Shown piece after piece: positions 16,453-24,399 of a stretch of DNA of 35,237 bases. The stretch lies in NCBI GenBank assembly GCA_013288145.1, contig JABDCJ010000001.1, positions 62,014 to 97,250 of the forward strand. Reading direction: 5' to 3'. The notes under the pieces are model-generated. The model saw only the letters and a program-made list of their open reading frames with translations, was not told where the DNA came from and made no database searches. The stretch's first letter is position 1. Every line of letters starts with the position of its first letter. Made by a program: the position numbers and the translations under genes. The stretch comes from Nitrososphaerota archaeon. GTDB taxonomy: Archaea > Thermoproteota > Nitrososphaeria > Nitrososphaerales > CADDZS01.

Positions 16453-16980
16453 ATGTTTCCAAATACTCAGCCACATCTGAAGAAGGGACGGCACTCTCAG
16501 TACTTGCCCATGACCAGGCCAGAATCGTGGGCGTTCATAAAAAATCATTTCAAAATGGTGCTTTGCTCCCTTGATTCCGATGGATTTCCGCACGCTGCGC
16601 CCATTTGGTTTGTAGTGATGGATGAAAAAATCTACTTCCGCGCTCAACCGTACAAAAAGAAAATCAAGAACATTATGAGCCGACCCCAGGTTTGCGGGGT
16701 TATTGAAGATGGGGAAAAGTACACTGAACTCCGGGGCGTCATGGTGCGGGGACTGGCGAAAATCGTTGACTCCGACAAAGTGCTGAGAAAGCGGGTGTTC
16801 GAGCTTCTTGCCGAAAAGTACTCTGCAGTTAGGAATACAAACAAGTTTCCCGAATCGTGGCAGGAAACTTACGGGAAAGAACACCGTCTTGTCGTAGAGT
16901 TTAAGCCCACGAGCATTGTTTCCTGGGATAACAGGAAATGGGTTTCGCACTCATCGGCAAAAGAAAAACAATCCGCGTGA
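16453..16980 (+). CDS. Pyridoxamine 5'-phosphate oxidase-like flavin split-barrel protein
   Basis: Split-barrel proteins bind FMN, F420 or haem. Here the order is typical: an N-terminal helix (RPESWAFIKNHFKM), strands VLCSLDSDGFPHAAPIWFVV and KIYFRAQPYKKKIKNI, then PQVCGVIEDGE and GVMVRGLAKIV. The C-terminal WQETYGKEHRLVVEFKP completes the fold. Many members act on F420 or remove oxidised compounds, but the substrate here is not known. I use the ATG at 16453; a TTG at 16432 is an alternative start. Confidence 0.82.
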   Translation: MFPNTQPHLKKGRHSQYLPMTRPESWAFIKNHFKMVLCSLDSDGFPHAAPIWFVVMDEKIYFRAQPYKKKIKNIMSRPQVCGVIEDGEKYTELRGVMVRGLAKIVDSDKVLRKRVFELLAEKYSAVRNTNKFPESWQETYGKEHRLVVEFKPTSIVSWDNRKWVSHSSAKEKQSA

Positions 16981-17013
16981 GACGAACGCCTTAAAATCGC
17001 CGGGAAGTGCGCA

Positions 17014-18249
17014 TTGTTTTCGCGCCCAGCCCAGAGTAGTTTTTGTTTTCCTTTGAAACCTCCTTCCAAGAATCAAGTCCAGCGTTATCTCGCCTCCATT
17101 TCTATCTCCGGGGATTATTCCAAAGGAAAAAAGAAAATTCAGATTGAATATTTTGGTCTCCTAGATAAGTATGGAAAAGATTCGGCTGAAGGCTCCGCTG
17201 AAAAAAATAAAGACATTAAGCAATTGGGATACGGATCTCCGTACCTCCTAGTTTATCAGGAAATATTCCCATCCGGGAAATCTTACCGAAAGAAGGCAAT
17301 ACTTTCCACTATGAGGATTGGGCATGGGTTCGGCCACGACTATCGCGCCGATCGAGTGGACAATACTGTCCTTGCTTTCGATAGCTGGAACTCTTTGCCG
17401 CAGCACTGCAAGGTATGGGACATTGGCGCGTTTAACAAAAAAGATTCCTCCCTCCTGTCGCTCGGCGAAGCTGGAGAATTCTTCTTACTCAGACCCATGA
17501 TCGAAGGAGTCGAATACTACAAAGATCTCGATAGAATTTTTCGTACGGGAAGTCTGGACGAACTGGATCTCGAAAAGGCACACTCTTTGGCTGAGTACCT
17601 CGCTAAAGTCCATAGATCGAAAAAGTTCGAGGGACCAGGTCAGCGAGATCTTTACGCTAGGAAAATACGTGACACCGTAGGTCACGGGGAATGTATCTTT
17701 GGACTTTCGGACAGCTATCCATCCCAGTCGAACGACTATATGCGACAGGGCGAACTGGAGGAAATTGAGAAAAAATGCGTGACTCAGAGATGGAAGCTTA
17801 AGGACCGATCCGAAAGGTTGTCTCGGGTTCATGGAGATTTTCATCCATGGAATATTCTGTTTCAAGAAAAGAGAGGAAAGCCAACAAGTAAATTTGAGCT
17901 TCTCGACAGAAGTAGGGGCGAGTGGGGAGAATCTGCGGACGACGTATGTGCCCTCTCAATAAATTATCTCTTTTATTCGCTGAGAAAATATGGCGAGGTA
18001 AGAAACGAGTTTCTCGATCTCCTCAATAGCTTCATGGAAACGTACGCTAGATCAACTGGCGATAATGAGCTCTCAAAAGCGATGCCACTCTTTTACGTAT
18101 TTAGGGCACTTGTTATAGCTTCGCCTGTTTGGTACCCTGATCTGAGTAGCGAAGTCCGAAGAAAAATATTCAATTTCTCGCAAAACATCCTGGACGAGGG
18201 GAGCTTTGATTATCGGAAGGTTAACAATTATTTTCGAGGGGTTAATTGA
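17014..18249 (+). CDS. Aminoglycoside phosphotransferase-fold small-molecule kinase
   Basis: The kinase core shows HGDFHPWNILF (about residues 273-283), the catalytic loop of the APH family, and LLDRSRGEWGE later as the metal-binding DxD-like element. The N-terminal half (about 1-190) is the small ATP lobe with insertions. The substrate could be a sugar, a choline-like alcohol or a nucleoside; the name does not imply antibiotic resistance. The gene opens a tight cluster: its TGA overlaps the next ATG (TGATG at 18247). The start is a TTG at 17014 or an in-frame TTG at 17053; a TATA-like TTAAAATC lies at 16991-16998. Confidence 0.8.
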   Translation: MFSRPAQSSFCFPLKPPSKNQVQRYLASISISGDYSKGKKKIQIEYFGLLDKYGKDSAEGSAEKNKDIKQLGYGSPYLLVYQEIFPSGKSYRKKAILSTMRIGHGFGHDYRADRVDNTVLAFDSWNSLPQHCKVWDIGAFNKKDSSLLSLGEAGEFFLLRPMIEGVEYYKDLDRIFRTGSLDELDLEKAHSLAEYLAKVHRSKKFEGPGQRDLYARKIRDTVGHGECIFGLSDSYPSQSNDYMRQGELEEIEKKCVTQRWKLKDRSERLSRVHGDFHPWNILFQEKRGKPTSKFELLDRSRGEWGESADDVCALSINYLFYSLRKYGEVRNEFLDLLNSFMETYARSTGDNELSKAMPLFYVFRALVIASPVWYPDLSSEVRRKIFNFSQNILDEGSFDYRKVNNYFRGVN

Positions 18250-19127
18250 TGAAGAGAAAGGATTGGTCGTTAGTTTTACGAAAGGCAGGAAATGCCGGTC
18301 GAAAGGCAATTCTCCGAAACTACACTGAGACGAGTAGGCACAAAATATTGGGAAAAGGGATGGGCGGAGACATGACTCTTCGAATAGACGAGGTTTCGGA
18401 ACGCGCAATTTACAATTCACTCAAAAGCAATCTCGGAAAAGAATTCGTGTTTCTTTCGGAAGAAATTGGAGAAGTCTCCAAGATCCACAATGAGGCTTCG
18501 GATGTACCAATAGTTGTGTGCGATCCTCTGGACGGTTCACATAATGCAGAAGTTGGAATTCCACTATTCTCTCTTGCACTTTCTGTCATTGAACCTAACA
18601 TTGAGGTTCAAACATCTCCACGAGCTTTCGGTAACATCGTCGCAGGGCTAATTACGAGTATCAAGACAGACGATGAGTTTGTTGCTTCGAAAGGAAAGGG
18701 ATCGTTCCACAATGGTAAGAAAATGAAACCCAGTCGCGTGAAGACTTCACATTTGATTCGCACTCTGCTAATTGAGACAAGTGACCTGGAGTACCTTAGG
18801 GAAAAAATACTCACGAAATTATCGAAGGAGCAAGTTAACAAGACCAGGCTGCTTGGAAGTGCCGCAATAAGCTATAGTATGCTCGCCTCCGGGTCGGCTG
18901 ATGCGTTGATCTTCGCTCAGCCCGGCGGGGCTCGCACAATCGATTCCCCGGCAGGGTTTCTCATTGCTCGAGAGGCGGGTTGTGTTTTCTCGAACGTAAC
19001 TGAAGGCGTTCGCGAAAACTCAGTGGAAAATATAGATGTCGGCTTCTCATCTAGGGCCAACCTCATCGGAGCCGCAAATACCGCGATTCTGTCTTACCTG
19101 GAAGAGACGCTGGTAAAGCTCCCTTGA
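18249..19127 (+). CDS. Inositol monophosphatase-family sugar or nucleotide phosphatase
   Basis: The Li+-sensitive phosphatase fold is shown by LSEEIGE (about residues 72-78, metal Glu), CDPLDGSHNAEVGI (about 91-104, the DPLDGS metal motif), and GGARTIDSPAGFLIAREAG near the C-terminus (the family's D-x-x-A-G motif). The family includes inositol monophosphatase, fructose-1,6-bisphosphatase of the archaeal type, and PAP/PAPS phosphatase (CysQ). Because the next gene is APS-kinase-like, a 3'-phosphoadenylyl nucleotide could be its substrate, but that is only a context inference. The ATG at 18249 overlaps the previous stop; its own TGA overlaps the next start. Confidence 0.85.
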   Translation: MKRKDWSLVLRKAGNAGRKAILRNYTETSRHKILGKGMGGDMTLRIDEVSERAIYNSLKSNLGKEFVFLSEEIGEVSKIHNEASDVPIVVCDPLDGSHNAEVGIPLFSLALSVIEPNIEVQTSPRAFGNIVAGLITSIKTDDEFVASKGKGSFHNGKKMKPSRVKTSHLIRTLLIETSDLEYLREKILTKLSKEQVNKTRLLGSAAISYSMLASGSADALIFAQPGGARTIDSPAGFLIAREAGCVFSNVTEGVRENSVENIDVGFSSRANLIGAANTAILSYLEETLVKLP

Positions 19128-19753
19128 TCTACCAATCGAGCAATCCTGCTTTCGCTGTCTGGTTCTGCGGTCTTCCCGGTTCGGGCAAGACGACAATTGC
19201 CCGCGGCGTCTATGAAAAAATATTGCACCGCCATGGAGAAGAAAGTCATCAACAAAACATAGCACTCATCGAGATGGATTCCATACGAAAGAAAATCTTT
19301 CCACATCCATCATATTCTGACGAGGAAAGAGACACAGCTTACCGGGCTTTTGTTTTGCTTGGAAGTACATTGTCACAAAAAAGCATCGCGGTTCTCCTTG
19401 ACGCCGTCGGCCATAAGAGAATATGGAGAGATATGGCACGGCAAGAATGCCCTAAATTCGTCGAGGTTTATGTAAGGTGCCCGATCGAAATCTGTATTCG
19501 AAGAGAGACTGAACGAACTGAGAGCGGCGAAGGAATTAGGCAGAATCTCTATCAGGATGCTCTTCTCCGCCTAAAAACTGGGAAGAAAATAGAGGGGTTG
19601 GGCAAGGTCCCCGGGGTGGATGAGCCTTTTGAAGAATCGCCTCATCCTGAGGTAATTTTAGATTCCGCGAACGAAAAGGCGGAAACTCTGATCGAAGAAG
19701 CAATCAAGGCACTATCAAAGTTCGATCCACCGTTATTCTATATCGGGAAATAG
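19124..19753 (+). CDS. Adenylylsulfate kinase family protein
   Basis: APS kinase makes PAPS from APS and ATP. The 209-residue protein has a P-loop GLPGSGKTT (16-24), the DSIRKKIFPHPSYSDEERDTAYRAF segment (family substrate and lid region; shown here as the motif positions about 52-76), and GLGKVPGVDEPFEESPHPEV near the C-terminus, which matches the family's GVDxPYExP block. The middle differs from textbook CysC, so another nucleotide or sugar could be phosphorylated. It starts with a TTG inside the previous gene's stop (TTGA). No sulphurylase or PAPS reductase gene is present in the window. Confidence 0.78.
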   Translation: MIYQSSNPAFAVWFCGLPGSGKTTIARGVYEKILHRHGEESHQQNIALIEMDSIRKKIFPHPSYSDEERDTAYRAFVLLGSTLSQKSIAVLLDAVGHKRIWRDMARQECPKFVEVYVRCPIEICIRRETERTESGEGIRQNLYQDALLRLKTGKKIEGLGKVPGVDEPFEESPHPEVILDSANEKAETLIEEAIKALSKFDPPLFYIGK

Positions 19754-19825
19754 AATTGAAATAATTTGTAAAATTTCAATGAAATCGACGAACTTTTGCG
19801 TATTACTTGAAATTGTTTGCAAAGA

Positions 19826-19834
19826 GTTAAATCG
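19826..19834 (+). promoter_or_regulatory. TATA-like box for the dehydrogenase E1 pair
   Basis: GTTAAATCG is centred about 32 nt before the TTG start at 19861, giving a leader of only a few bases. It lies in the 107-nt AT-rich gap after the APS-kinase gene, supporting a new transcription unit. Confidence 0.4.
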
Positions 19835-19860
19835 GAAACGGGCAAAACCAATCAATTGTT

Positions 19861-20952
19861 TTGAGCTCTGAATCACAAAATATCTTACAGGTCATTCTCT
19901 CGGATGGCCAGCCTGAGGAATCGCTGGATCCCAAACTCTCTGAGACAGAACTGAAGCGAATCTACCGAGCGATGACCCTAACACGTGCGTTTGATATTAA
20001 GAGTCTAAGCTTGCAACGCCAAGGAAGAATCGGGTTTTATGCACCGGCCGCCGGCCAGGAAGCCGCTCAGATCGGGAGCACTTGCGCTTTGCGCGAGGAT
20101 GACTGGGTTCTTCCTACATACAGAGATGCTGGAGTCGCCATTTTCCGAGGTGTTCCGATCCCGCTGCTCTATGCGCACCTACTCGGCAACAGCGCAGACA
20201 TCATGAAAGGACGGCAAATGCCAAATCACTGGGGCTACAGAGAAACCAATTTTGTCAGTATTGCCGCGACAATCGCGGCACATTTGCCCGTCGCAACCGG
20301 AATAGCCATGGGAATGAAATACCGCAAAGAAGACAAAGTCGTCATGGCTTTGCATGGCGACGGCGCAACATCCGAAGGAGATTTTCACTCCGCATACAAC
20401 TTCGCCGGCGTTTTCAAGGCGCCTGTTGTGTTCATCTGCGAGAATAACGGTTGGGCTATATCTTTACCTTCTTCCAAACAGACTGCCTCGCATTCGTTTG
20501 CAGAAAAAGCCGAAGCCTATGGATTTGGCGGGGTAAGGGTCGATGGGAACGATGTTCTAGCAGTTTACAAAGCTTCGAAAGAAGCGGTGGATCGCGCGAG
20601 AAAAGGAAAGGGGCCGAGTATGGTAGAATGTATCACGTACAGAATGGGTCCTCATAGTACAAGTGACGATCCCAACAGATACAGGACAAAAGAAGAGATC
20701 GAAGAATGGAAGCGGAAGGATCCAATAGAACGCTTCCGTTCCTATCTGGAAAATAGAGGGATCTGGACGAAGGATTTCGGAGAGACAGTTTCGAAAGAGA
20801 ACGACAGCCTGATAGTTAATTCAATAAAGGAAGAAGAAAGAGTGCCCCGACCGGAGATCAGGACAATGTTCGAGGATGTCTATGCCGAGATGCCTTGGAA
20901 TCTTAAGGAACAAATGGCCTACGAAGAGGAAGAGCAACGAGGATATTCCTAG
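19861..20952 (+). CDS. pdhA: Pyruvate/branched-chain 2-oxoacid dehydrogenase E1 component, alpha subunit
   Basis: E1 decarboxylates a 2-oxoacid with thiamine diphosphate and passes the acyl group to lipoyl-E2. The TPP motif is complete: GDGATSEGDFHSA (from about residue 166) to FICENNGWAIS (about 190-200). Before it are MTLTRAFDIKSLSLQRQGRIG and QEAAQIGS (E1 alpha N-terminus), and after it YRMGPHSTSDDP with the regulatory loop. The length of 363 is normal. The start is TTG, with a TATA-like box upstream. The beta-subunit gene starts one base after this stop. The sequence does not settle pyruvate versus branched-chain substrate. Confidence 0.93.
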   Translation: MSSESQNILQVILSDGQPEESLDPKLSETELKRIYRAMTLTRAFDIKSLSLQRQGRIGFYAPAAGQEAAQIGSTCALREDDWVLPTYRDAGVAIFRGVPIPLLYAHLLGNSADIMKGRQMPNHWGYRETNFVSIAATIAAHLPVATGIAMGMKYRKEDKVVMALHGDGATSEGDFHSAYNFAGVFKAPVVFICENNGWAISLPSSKQTASHSFAEKAEAYGFGGVRVDGNDVLAVYKASKEAVDRARKGKGPSMVECITYRMGPHSTSDDPNRYRTKEEIEEWKRKDPIERFRSYLENRGIWTKDFGETVSKENDSLIVNSIKEEERVPRPEIRTMFEDVYAEMPWNLKEQMAYEEEEQRGYS

Positions 20953-20953
20953 A

Positions 20954-21928
20954 ATGCCGATCATCAACATTGTTCAAGCCGTAAACCAGGCTCTAAGAGA
21001 AGAGATGAGGCGGGACGATCGGATAATAGTCTTGGGCGAAGATGTTGGTAAGGACGGCGGCGTGTTTAGGGCAACAGAAGGTCTCTACAATGAGTTCGGT
21101 GAAAACCGGGTAATTGATACCCCACTGGCGGAATCCGGGATTATCGGGACCGCAATTGGAATGGCGGTTTACGGGTTGAATCCTGTTCCGGAAATCCAGT
21201 TTCTCGATTTTATTTATCCAGCTTTCGACCAAATAGTCACGAACCTCTCAAAACTGCGCTACAGGTCGGGCGGGCAGTACTCCTGTCACCTTGTTGTAAG
21301 GGCGCCATATGGCGGCGGAATCAAAGGAGGACATTATCACTCGCAGAGCAGCGAAGCATACTTTTGCCACACTGCAGGACTGAAAGTTGTAATCCCATCG
21401 ACGCCTTATGACACTAAAGGTCTTCTACTTTCGTCGTTAAGGGACGAGGATCCAGTGATTTTCCTCGAGCCAAAGAGAATCTACAGGGCTGTTAAGGGAG
21501 AAGTTCCCGACGGCGAATTCACAGTTCCGATAGGAAAGGCAAGAATAGCGAGAGAAGGAACCGATGTCAGCATCTTTGCATACGGGGCAATGCTTCACGT
21601 AGCGATGGAGGGAGCAGAACTTGCAACAAAGAACGGACGGCAAGTTGAAGTTGTAGATCTGAGGACACTAGTCCCGCTCGATATCGACGCAGTCTTGGAT
21701 TCGGTAAGAAAAACGGGGCGAGTCATTATCCTTCACGAAGCTCCTAAAACCGGGGGATTCGGCGCAGAGATCGCTGCCCTAATTGCCGAAAAGGCTATTG
21801 ACTATTTGAAAGGACCGATTATTCGAGTCGCTGGATATGACACTCCCTTCCCGTACACGCTGGAGGAGCAGTATATGCCCAACGCGCAGAAAGTTCTTAA
21901 CGCAATCAACAAGATTATGCAATACTAG
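20954..21928 (+). CDS. pdhB: Pyruvate/branched-chain 2-oxoacid dehydrogenase E1 component, beta subunit
   Basis: The 324-residue product pairs with the alpha subunit to form the E1 heterotetramer. Visible family marks: DRIIVLGEDVGKDGGVFRAT (about 23-42), DTPLAESGIIGTAIGMAVYG, QFLDFIYPAFDQI, VVRAPYGGGIKGGHYHSQS (about 114-132), and the C-terminal transketolase domain (VEVVDLRTLVPLD, then RVIILHEAPKTGGFGAEI). The correct start is the ATG at 20954, one base after the alpha stop; the frame is open further upstream but that part overlaps the alpha gene. No E2, E3 or lipoate-attachment gene lies in the window. It ends in a CTAG overlap with the convergent EVE gene. Confidence 0.94.
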   Translation: MPIINIVQAVNQALREEMRRDDRIIVLGEDVGKDGGVFRATEGLYNEFGENRVIDTPLAESGIIGTAIGMAVYGLNPVPEIQFLDFIYPAFDQIVTNLSKLRYRSGGQYSCHLVVRAPYGGGIKGGHYHSQSSEAYFCHTAGLKVVIPSTPYDTKGLLLSSLRDEDPVIFLEPKRIYRAVKGEVPDGEFTVPIGKARIAREGTDVSIFAYGAMLHVAMEGAELATKNGRQVEVVDLRTLVPLDIDAVLDSVRKTGRVIILHEAPKTGGFGAEIAALIAEKAIDYLKGPIIRVAGYDTPFPYTLEEQYMPNAQKVLNAINKIMQY

Positions 21929-22338
21929 CTTTCGGATATTTTGACGATCTCGTCCCACTGTTCCTTTGTCACGGGCATCACCGAAAGGCGAGAGAATCTT
22001 ACAAGAATGAAATCCTTGAACTTTGGGCTCGACTTGATCGTGTGAAGCGAGACCGGATTTTTCAGTTTCTTCACGGGAGTCACTTCGACAGCTACCTCTT
22101 TCGACGATCCGAGATCCACTCCCTTCTCGCTTGAGTATGCATCGGATGAAGCTTTCATAATCCCGACTACGCTCTTTTGATCTCCGGTTTGGTAGAAGAA
22201 TACCGTATCTCCTTTCTTGACTTGCCGAAGGTTCTTTAGTGCTAGATTATTGTGGACTCCTTCCCATCCGGTCTTGCCATCTTTCTGGAGTTGCTCGAAC
22301 GTGTAGCTCTCCGGATCTTCTTTGAAAAGCCAGAGCAA
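21925..22338 (-). CDS. EVE-domain protein
   Basis: EVE domains are PUA-like folds that bind modified bases in DNA or RNA. The 137-residue protein begins LWLFKEDPESYTFEQLQ and continues with TGWEGVHNNLALKNLRQVKKGDTVFFYQTGDQKSVVGI, the standard EVE layout (residues about 24-62), and VRFSRLSVMPVTKEQWDEI at the end. The start is TTG at 22338. Such proteins are often found alone, and no modification enzyme is adjacent. The stop overlaps that of E1 beta. Confidence 0.9.
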   Translation of the reverse strand: MLWLFKEDPESYTFEQLQKDGKTGWEGVHNNLALKNLRQVKKGDTVFFYQTGDQKSVVGIMKASSDAYSSEKGVDLGSSKEVAVEVTPVKKLKNPVSLHTIKSSPKFKDFILVRFSRLSVMPVTKEQWDEIVKISES

Positions 22339-22395
22339 ATTATTTTCAGACGTATCAGGAATTCAAGATCGAAAAAAGGCTTTTCCCGAGTTGTA

Positions 22396-23331
22396 TCAAA
22401 TCAAAAGTTCGGCCAGGTCTCTGACTGCCGAGGCTTTCAATTCCTGGGGCGAAATTTTGTCGTCTTTCCAAGCTTGCTCCAGATCCGGGTAATTTGAGAA
22501 CTCGTTCTTGCCGAAACTTAGGCGGCGATCGAGTACAGGGAAAAGCAAAGCTTTGTACCACCCGAGAATCGGATTTACTTCGACTTCTTTGGGGGCGCAG
22601 TACGCCTTTCTGATTTTGGTCTCAAGAGAATCTTGCGTCTCATCAAGGTTGATAGTATTTCCGAAGGATTTGCTCATCTTTCTTTTACCGTCTATGCCCT
22701 GCAATATGATCTTCGAGTGTATTGCCACAGGAGTGGGGTAGCCGAGTTTTTTCAGATTCTCGATCGCAAGGACGTGCACTTTTCGTTGATCTATCGCTCC
22801 TACGGCAACATTGACACCGAGCACGCCGATGTCGAGAACTTGCATTAACGGATAGATCAAAGACGAAGTCATCCGGCTGACAGATGATTTGCTGATCTCA
22901 TCCATGCTTTTTTCAGCTTCGGTGAAATTGATAACGCGAGACAGCCTAAGCATCTGGATGAAGTACTTCTGGTCCTCAAATTCAGTGCCGTACCGGTACT
23001 CCAGTTTTCCTCCGATCCCCATTTTTTTCGCGACTTTTTCGAACATCTGCTTGTCCGATGCAGCAAAATTCTGGATTTCGCTTATCTCTCCCTTGTCGTT
23101 TGCGAGCGCATGCAGATCAGCAAGGAGGATTATCGCCTTGAAGCCGTGCTTTGCAAGTTTGAAAACCGGAATTGATGCGCTGAGATTTCCAATGTGAATG
23201 ACGTTGCTAGGTTCAAGACCGATGTAAGTGACGGGGTTTGGTACTTCTTTGATTACTTTCGTTAACCTTTCTTCGGTGAGGATTTCTACATCCTGTTTTC
23301 TCAGGTCGGCGATAATTTCCTCTGGATTCAC
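22396..23331 (-). CDS. tyrS: Tyrosyl-tRNA synthetase, archaeal type
   Basis: Class I synthetase of 311 residues. The signature motifs are HIGN (46-49, a variant of HIGH; the last position differs in several archaeal and eukaryotic enzymes) and KMSKS (218-222). The tyrosine pocket shows TYIGLEPS (35-42), SLIYPLMQVLDIGVLGVNVA (157-176) and IDQRKVHVLA (180-189), which match TyrRS rather than TrpRS. The C-terminal part (NYPDLEQAWKDDKISPQELK) is the compact archaeal anticodon domain. The ATG at 23331 lies about 44 nt after a TATA-like ATTTTAAATA on the minus strand. Confidence 0.93.
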   Translation of the reverse strand: MNPEEIIADLRKQDVEILTEERLTKVIKEVPNPVTYIGLEPSNVIHIGNLSASIPVFKLAKHGFKAIILLADLHALANDKGEISEIQNFAASDKQMFEKVAKKMGIGGKLEYRYGTEFEDQKYFIQMLRLSRVINFTEAEKSMDEISKSSVSRMTSSLIYPLMQVLDIGVLGVNVAVGAIDQRKVHVLAIENLKKLGYPTPVAIHSKIILQGIDGKRKMSKSFGNTINLDETQDSLETKIRKAYCAPKEVEVNPILGWYKALLFPVLDRRLSFGKNEFSNYPDLEQAWKDDKISPQELKASAVRDLAELLI

Positions 23332-23370
23332 TTTGATATCCGGCTAACAAAATCACTTTTCGGGAAATGC

Positions 23371-23380
23371 TATTTAAAAT
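23371..23380 (-). promoter_or_regulatory. TATA-like box for tyrS
   Basis: On the minus strand this reads ATTTTAAATA, centred about 44 nt before the tyrS ATG. The transcript would start near 23349 and have a leader of about 18 nt. Confidence 0.45.
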
Positions 23381-23437
23381 GACTCGGCATGTGTGTGACA
23401 ATTATTGCGAATCTTGTCAAGTATCGGCGTGTCGGAT

Positions 23438-23803
23438 TTACGAAAGTTCCTGGTAAAGTGCCAAGACATTTCCTGAAGGATCTCGGAAATGGGCAGTTAT
23501 CTCCGGAAAATCAGCTCCGATAGGACGGACGATTTCTCCACCGTTTTCGACAATTTTTTGGAGAGTATCTGCGACGCTATCGACCATTATCGAGATCACG
23601 ATTCCCGGCTCCCTAGATGCCTTGCGATCAAGAGTCCACATTCCACTTACTTCTCCGATTGCGTCATCGAAGGAAACGCGTCCACTGTTATCTCGTCGAA
23701 TATTCCAATCGAAAATCTTGCGGTAAAATTCCGAAGAGACCGGAATATTAGTGGATGGAATTTCGAGATAGCAGATCTTTCCGTTTGCGTGTGTGTATGG
23801 CAT
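23438..23803 (-). CDS. VOC-superfamily (glyoxalase-like) protein
   Basis: A 121-residue protein of the vicinal-oxygen-chelate fold. It begins PYTHANGKICYLEIPSTNIP, followed by SEFYRKIFDWNI, the usual first half of glyoxalase/bleomycin-resistance-like proteins, and ends with ITAHFRDPSGNVLALYQEL, the usual last strand and turn. This single domain would pair as a dimer. Members include glyoxalase I, dioxygenases and binding proteins, so function is open. The ATG at 23803 is used. Confidence 0.85.
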   Translation of the reverse strand: MPYTHANGKICYLEIPSTNIPVSSEFYRKIFDWNIRRDNSGRVSFDDAIGEVSGMWTLDRKASREPGIVISIMVDSVADTLQKIVENGGEIVRPIGADFPEITAHFRDPSGNVLALYQELS

Positions 23804-23839
23804 TTTCTATCAATACTGGGTAGAAGTACACAAAAGAAT

Positions 23840-24280
23840 TCAAATGGTCTCCTTTATCGTTACAAACGAAGTACACGTTAGCGTTCTTTCGACCCCCTTT
23901 ACATTTCGTATTTTATCCAAGACAAGTTCGCCTATGGATTGGATCGATTGTCCCCTCGCTTTCGCGATGATATCCCAGTCTCCAGAGATTACGTGGACCT
24001 CGTATACGTCTTCGATCTCAGCTATCTTCTGAGCAGCTTCTTTCTGAGAAACGCCGGTTCCGGCGAGAAACGATACTAGAATGAATGCCGTTACCGGTTT
24101 TCCAATTTTTGAATAGTCAAGCTGTAGTGTGAATCTTTTGATAATACCACTTTGTACCAGTTTTTTGATTCTTTCCTGAACAGTAGTCCTTGGCAATTGA
24201 AGTTCCGATGCAAGTTCCGAAACAGGCTTGTTCGAGTCAAATCGGAGCTTTGAGATGATTAACTCGTCCTTTTCTTCCAT
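23840..24280 (-). CDS. Lrp/AsnC family transcriptional regulator
   Basis: A complete 146-residue regulator. Residues about 5-50 form the helix-turn-helix (SELASELQLPRTTVQERIKK), and about 70-146 the RAM ligand domain (VYEVHVISGDWDIIAKARG, with the G-D-W-D turn). Lrp-type proteins often control amino-acid or nitrogen genes and their own gene. The ATG at 24280 has a TATA-like element CTTTATACTT (24313-24320, minus strand) about 36 nt upstream, and an 11-bp inverted repeat (24289-24299) sits at the expected transcript start, where it could act as an autoregulatory site. Confidence 0.9.
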   Translation of the reverse strand: MEEKDELIISKLRFDSNKPVSELASELQLPRTTVQERIKKLVQSGIIKRFTLQLDYSKIGKPVTAFILVSFLAGTGVSQKEAAQKIAEIEDVYEVHVISGDWDIIAKARGQSIQSIGELVLDKIRNVKGVERTLTCTSFVTIKETI

Positions 24281-24288
24281 TTCAAATT

Positions 24289-24299
24289 GTCAGACTGAC
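24289..24299. promoter_or_regulatory. 11-bp inverted repeat at the Lrp gene transcript start
   Basis: GTCAG-A-CTGAC is a perfect odd palindrome at the predicted transcript start of the Lrp/AsnC regulator gene. Its position is fitting for autoregulation, but a repeat of this length is weak evidence by itself. Confidence 0.3.
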
Positions 24300-24312
24300 G
24301 ATATTATCGGAA

Positions 24313-24320
24313 GTATAAAG
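24313..24320 (-). promoter_or_regulatory. TATA-like box for the Lrp/AsnC gene
   Basis: On the minus strand the core reads CTTTATAC, centred about 36 nt before the ATG at 24280. This predicts a start near 24290 and a leader of about 10 nt. Confidence 0.4.
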
Positions 24321-24359
24321 GCACTAAGCTGTCATTTTGGCAGAACTTAAGGCAGATTG

Positions 24360-24367
24360 CTTAAATC
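24360..24367 (+). promoter_or_regulatory. TATA-like box for the tRNA-like gene
   Basis: CTTAAATC is centred about 36 nt before the tRNA 5' end at 24400. This would put the transcript start near 24390 and give a leader of about 10 nt. Inferred from spacing. Confidence 0.4.
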
Positions 24368-24399
24368 AGACTTTTTCGTTCTCATGTTCTGTCCGGTTT

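Noticed and set aside
16420..16950. 176-codon minus-strand frame
   Set aside because: Antisense to the flavin split-barrel gene, with no motif of its own.
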